Origin: Nitrososphaerales archaeon
GTDB taxonomy: Archaea; Thermoproteota; Nitrososphaeria; Nitrososphaerales; UBA183
Direction of reading: 5' to 3'
Length of the DNA stretch: 5,549 nt
Assembly: GCA_030045755.1 (NCBI GenBank)
Contig: JASIEW010000078.1
Coordinates: forward strand, 1-5,549
A model generated the notes under the pieces. The model was not told the DNA's origin and ran no database searches. It was given only the letters and a program-made list of their open reading frames with translations. Below, in pieces: positions 4,794-5,549 of the stretch; the stretch's first letter is position 1, and every line of letters begins with the position of its first letter. Position numbers and translations under genes: made by a program.

Positions 4794-5549
4794 TCACTGT
4801 TTTCCTTGGCGCGACTTCAAAATCTCGCTGAGGACCCGCTCCGGCTCGGCTTCGACTCCATATGCCCTCTTGAAGAACGTGGACACTGCACCGAGGTCAT
4901 GCGACAGCAGTTCCCTGCTGTTGGGGTGAGAGGACTTGACTGTCTGGGGCCAGTCTATCAGCCAGAGGGCCCTCCCGTCCGTCAGGATGTTGTACTCGCT
5001 CAGGTCCGCATTCACCAGGCCTGCCTTGACGTACGCCGCTCCTATCGAATCGAAGATTTGCTTCTCCATAGCGGCGGGGTCCTCGAGATACGGCCTGTTA
5101 GACAGCCTCACTCCTGAGAGCTCCTCCAAGAGGACTGTGCTCCTGCTGTAGGCGACGACCCTGGGGAATACGGACGACAGACCTTCGAGCGCCCTCAGCG
5201 CCGTGTACTCCCTCCGCGCGGCTTCATAGTTGGCCGTGACCCAGGTCCTGATCTCCGCCTTTTCTCCGGCCCTTCTCTTCCTCACTCTCGTAAAGCTGGT
5301 CCTGCCTATCTTGTAGAACTTCAGGGCGTAGACCGTTCCCTCTTCCGTCAACGCCTCGTAGACGTCTGACTCCTTGCCCTTCGCGATGATCGCACCCAGC
5401 GCGAATATCAAGTCCTTGTCCGCGTATTCCTTCAGGGCCATCGCCTCGACGCCCTGCCGAGACAGCGCAAATGCGGTTCCGCGCCTCACCGCGAGCTCCC
5501 TCTTCGTCAGCATCTCGACTGCGAACCTCACCCTTTCCACCGGCAGATG
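4794..5549 (-). CDS. rio2: RIO2-type serine kinase/ATPase (N-terminus truncated by window edge)
   Basis: RIO2 is an atypical kinase/ATPase that acts in late maturation of the small ribosomal subunit. The frame is open through the right edge; 251 residues are visible. Counting from the GTG codon at 5538-5540, the end of the N-terminal winged helix (RGTAFALSRQGVEAMALKEY) is followed by the RIO2 nucleotide loop GKESDVY (55-61), the ATP-binding Lys74 in YALKFYKIGRTSF, the catalytic Asp179 and Asn184 in ADLSEYN, and the metal-binding Asp196 in LIDWPQ. HPNSRELLSHD and FFKRAYG follow, as usual for the family. That internal GTG is not a plausible start, because residues before it continue the winged helix; roughly 35-40 residues are probably missing. 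The loop reads N-A-D where the family usually has H-x-D. The 3' end converges on LSm. The family call is firm. Confidence 0.92.
   Translation of the reverse strand, partial: HLPVERVRFAVEMLTKRELAVRRGTAFALSRQGVEAMALKEYADKDLIFALGAIIAKGKESDVYEALTEEGTVYALKFYKIGRTSFTRVRKRRAGEKAEIRTWVTANYEAARREYTALRALEGLSSVFPRVVAYSRSTVLLEELSGVRLSNRPYLEDPAAMEKQIFDSIGAAYVKAGLVNADLSEYNILTDGRALWLIDWPQTVKSSHPNSRELLSHDLGAVSTFFKRAYGVEAEPERVLSEILKSRQGKQ

Noticed and set aside
1..5549. CRISPR arrays, insertion sequences or phage genes
   Set aside because: No regularly spaced repeats, no terminal inverted repeats with a transposase, and every gene of size belongs to a core or metabolic family or is a small unknown.

Overview
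This 5.5 kb, GC-rich window is chromosomal and looks archaeal. The evidence is gene content: an archaeal-type RqcH (NFACT) protein, a RadB/RadA-like recombinase, an Sm-like RNA-binding protein (SmAP/LSm) and a RIO2-type kinase. Start codons are often GTG or TTG, and TATA-like boxes sit about 25-40 bp upstream of several genes. The wording of the LSm protein and the gene set point to the TACK group, perhaps a Nitrososphaeria (Thaumarchaeota) or Bathyarchaeia relative; this placement is inference. There is no sign of phage, transposon, CRISPR or rRNA, and I find no tRNA.

Layout, left to right. (1) 1-1092 (+): the C-terminal part of a FadF/HdrD-like iron-sulfur oxidoreductase, cut by the left edge. 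(2) 1081-2931 (-): rqcH, tail to tail with gene 1 and overlapping it by 12 bp. (3) About 2891-3214 (+): a small three-helix membrane protein whose pattern resembles EMC6/Rab5ip. It diverges from rqcH, and the two 5' ends may overlap. (4) 3195-3500 (-): an unrecognised helical protein of about 101 residues, overlapping gene 3 tail to tail by 20 bp, with a TATA-like box placed for a nearly leaderless transcript. (5) 3692-4318 (-), with homology running to about 4402: a RadB-like recombinase whose family-conserved N-terminus has no usable start codon in frame. (6) 4482-4733 (+): LSm, diverging from radB across a short intergenic region with one shared T/A-rich core. (7) 4794-5549 (-): the RIO2-like kinase, cut by the right edge.

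Three genes concern RNA and the ribosome: RqcH (rescue of stalled 60S/50S-nascent chain complexes), LSm (RNA binding) and RIO2 (small-subunit maturation). If the EMC6-like call is right, a membrane-insertion factor sits head to head with the nascent-chain quality-control factor. RadB adds recombination and repair, and the Fe-S protein adds electron transfer. Genes alternate strand almost one by one, so this is a compact set of single-gene transcription units and not one operon. I see no clear novel defence or mobile system. The most unusual points are the damaged or misread start of the RadB-like gene and the EMC6-like membrane protein.
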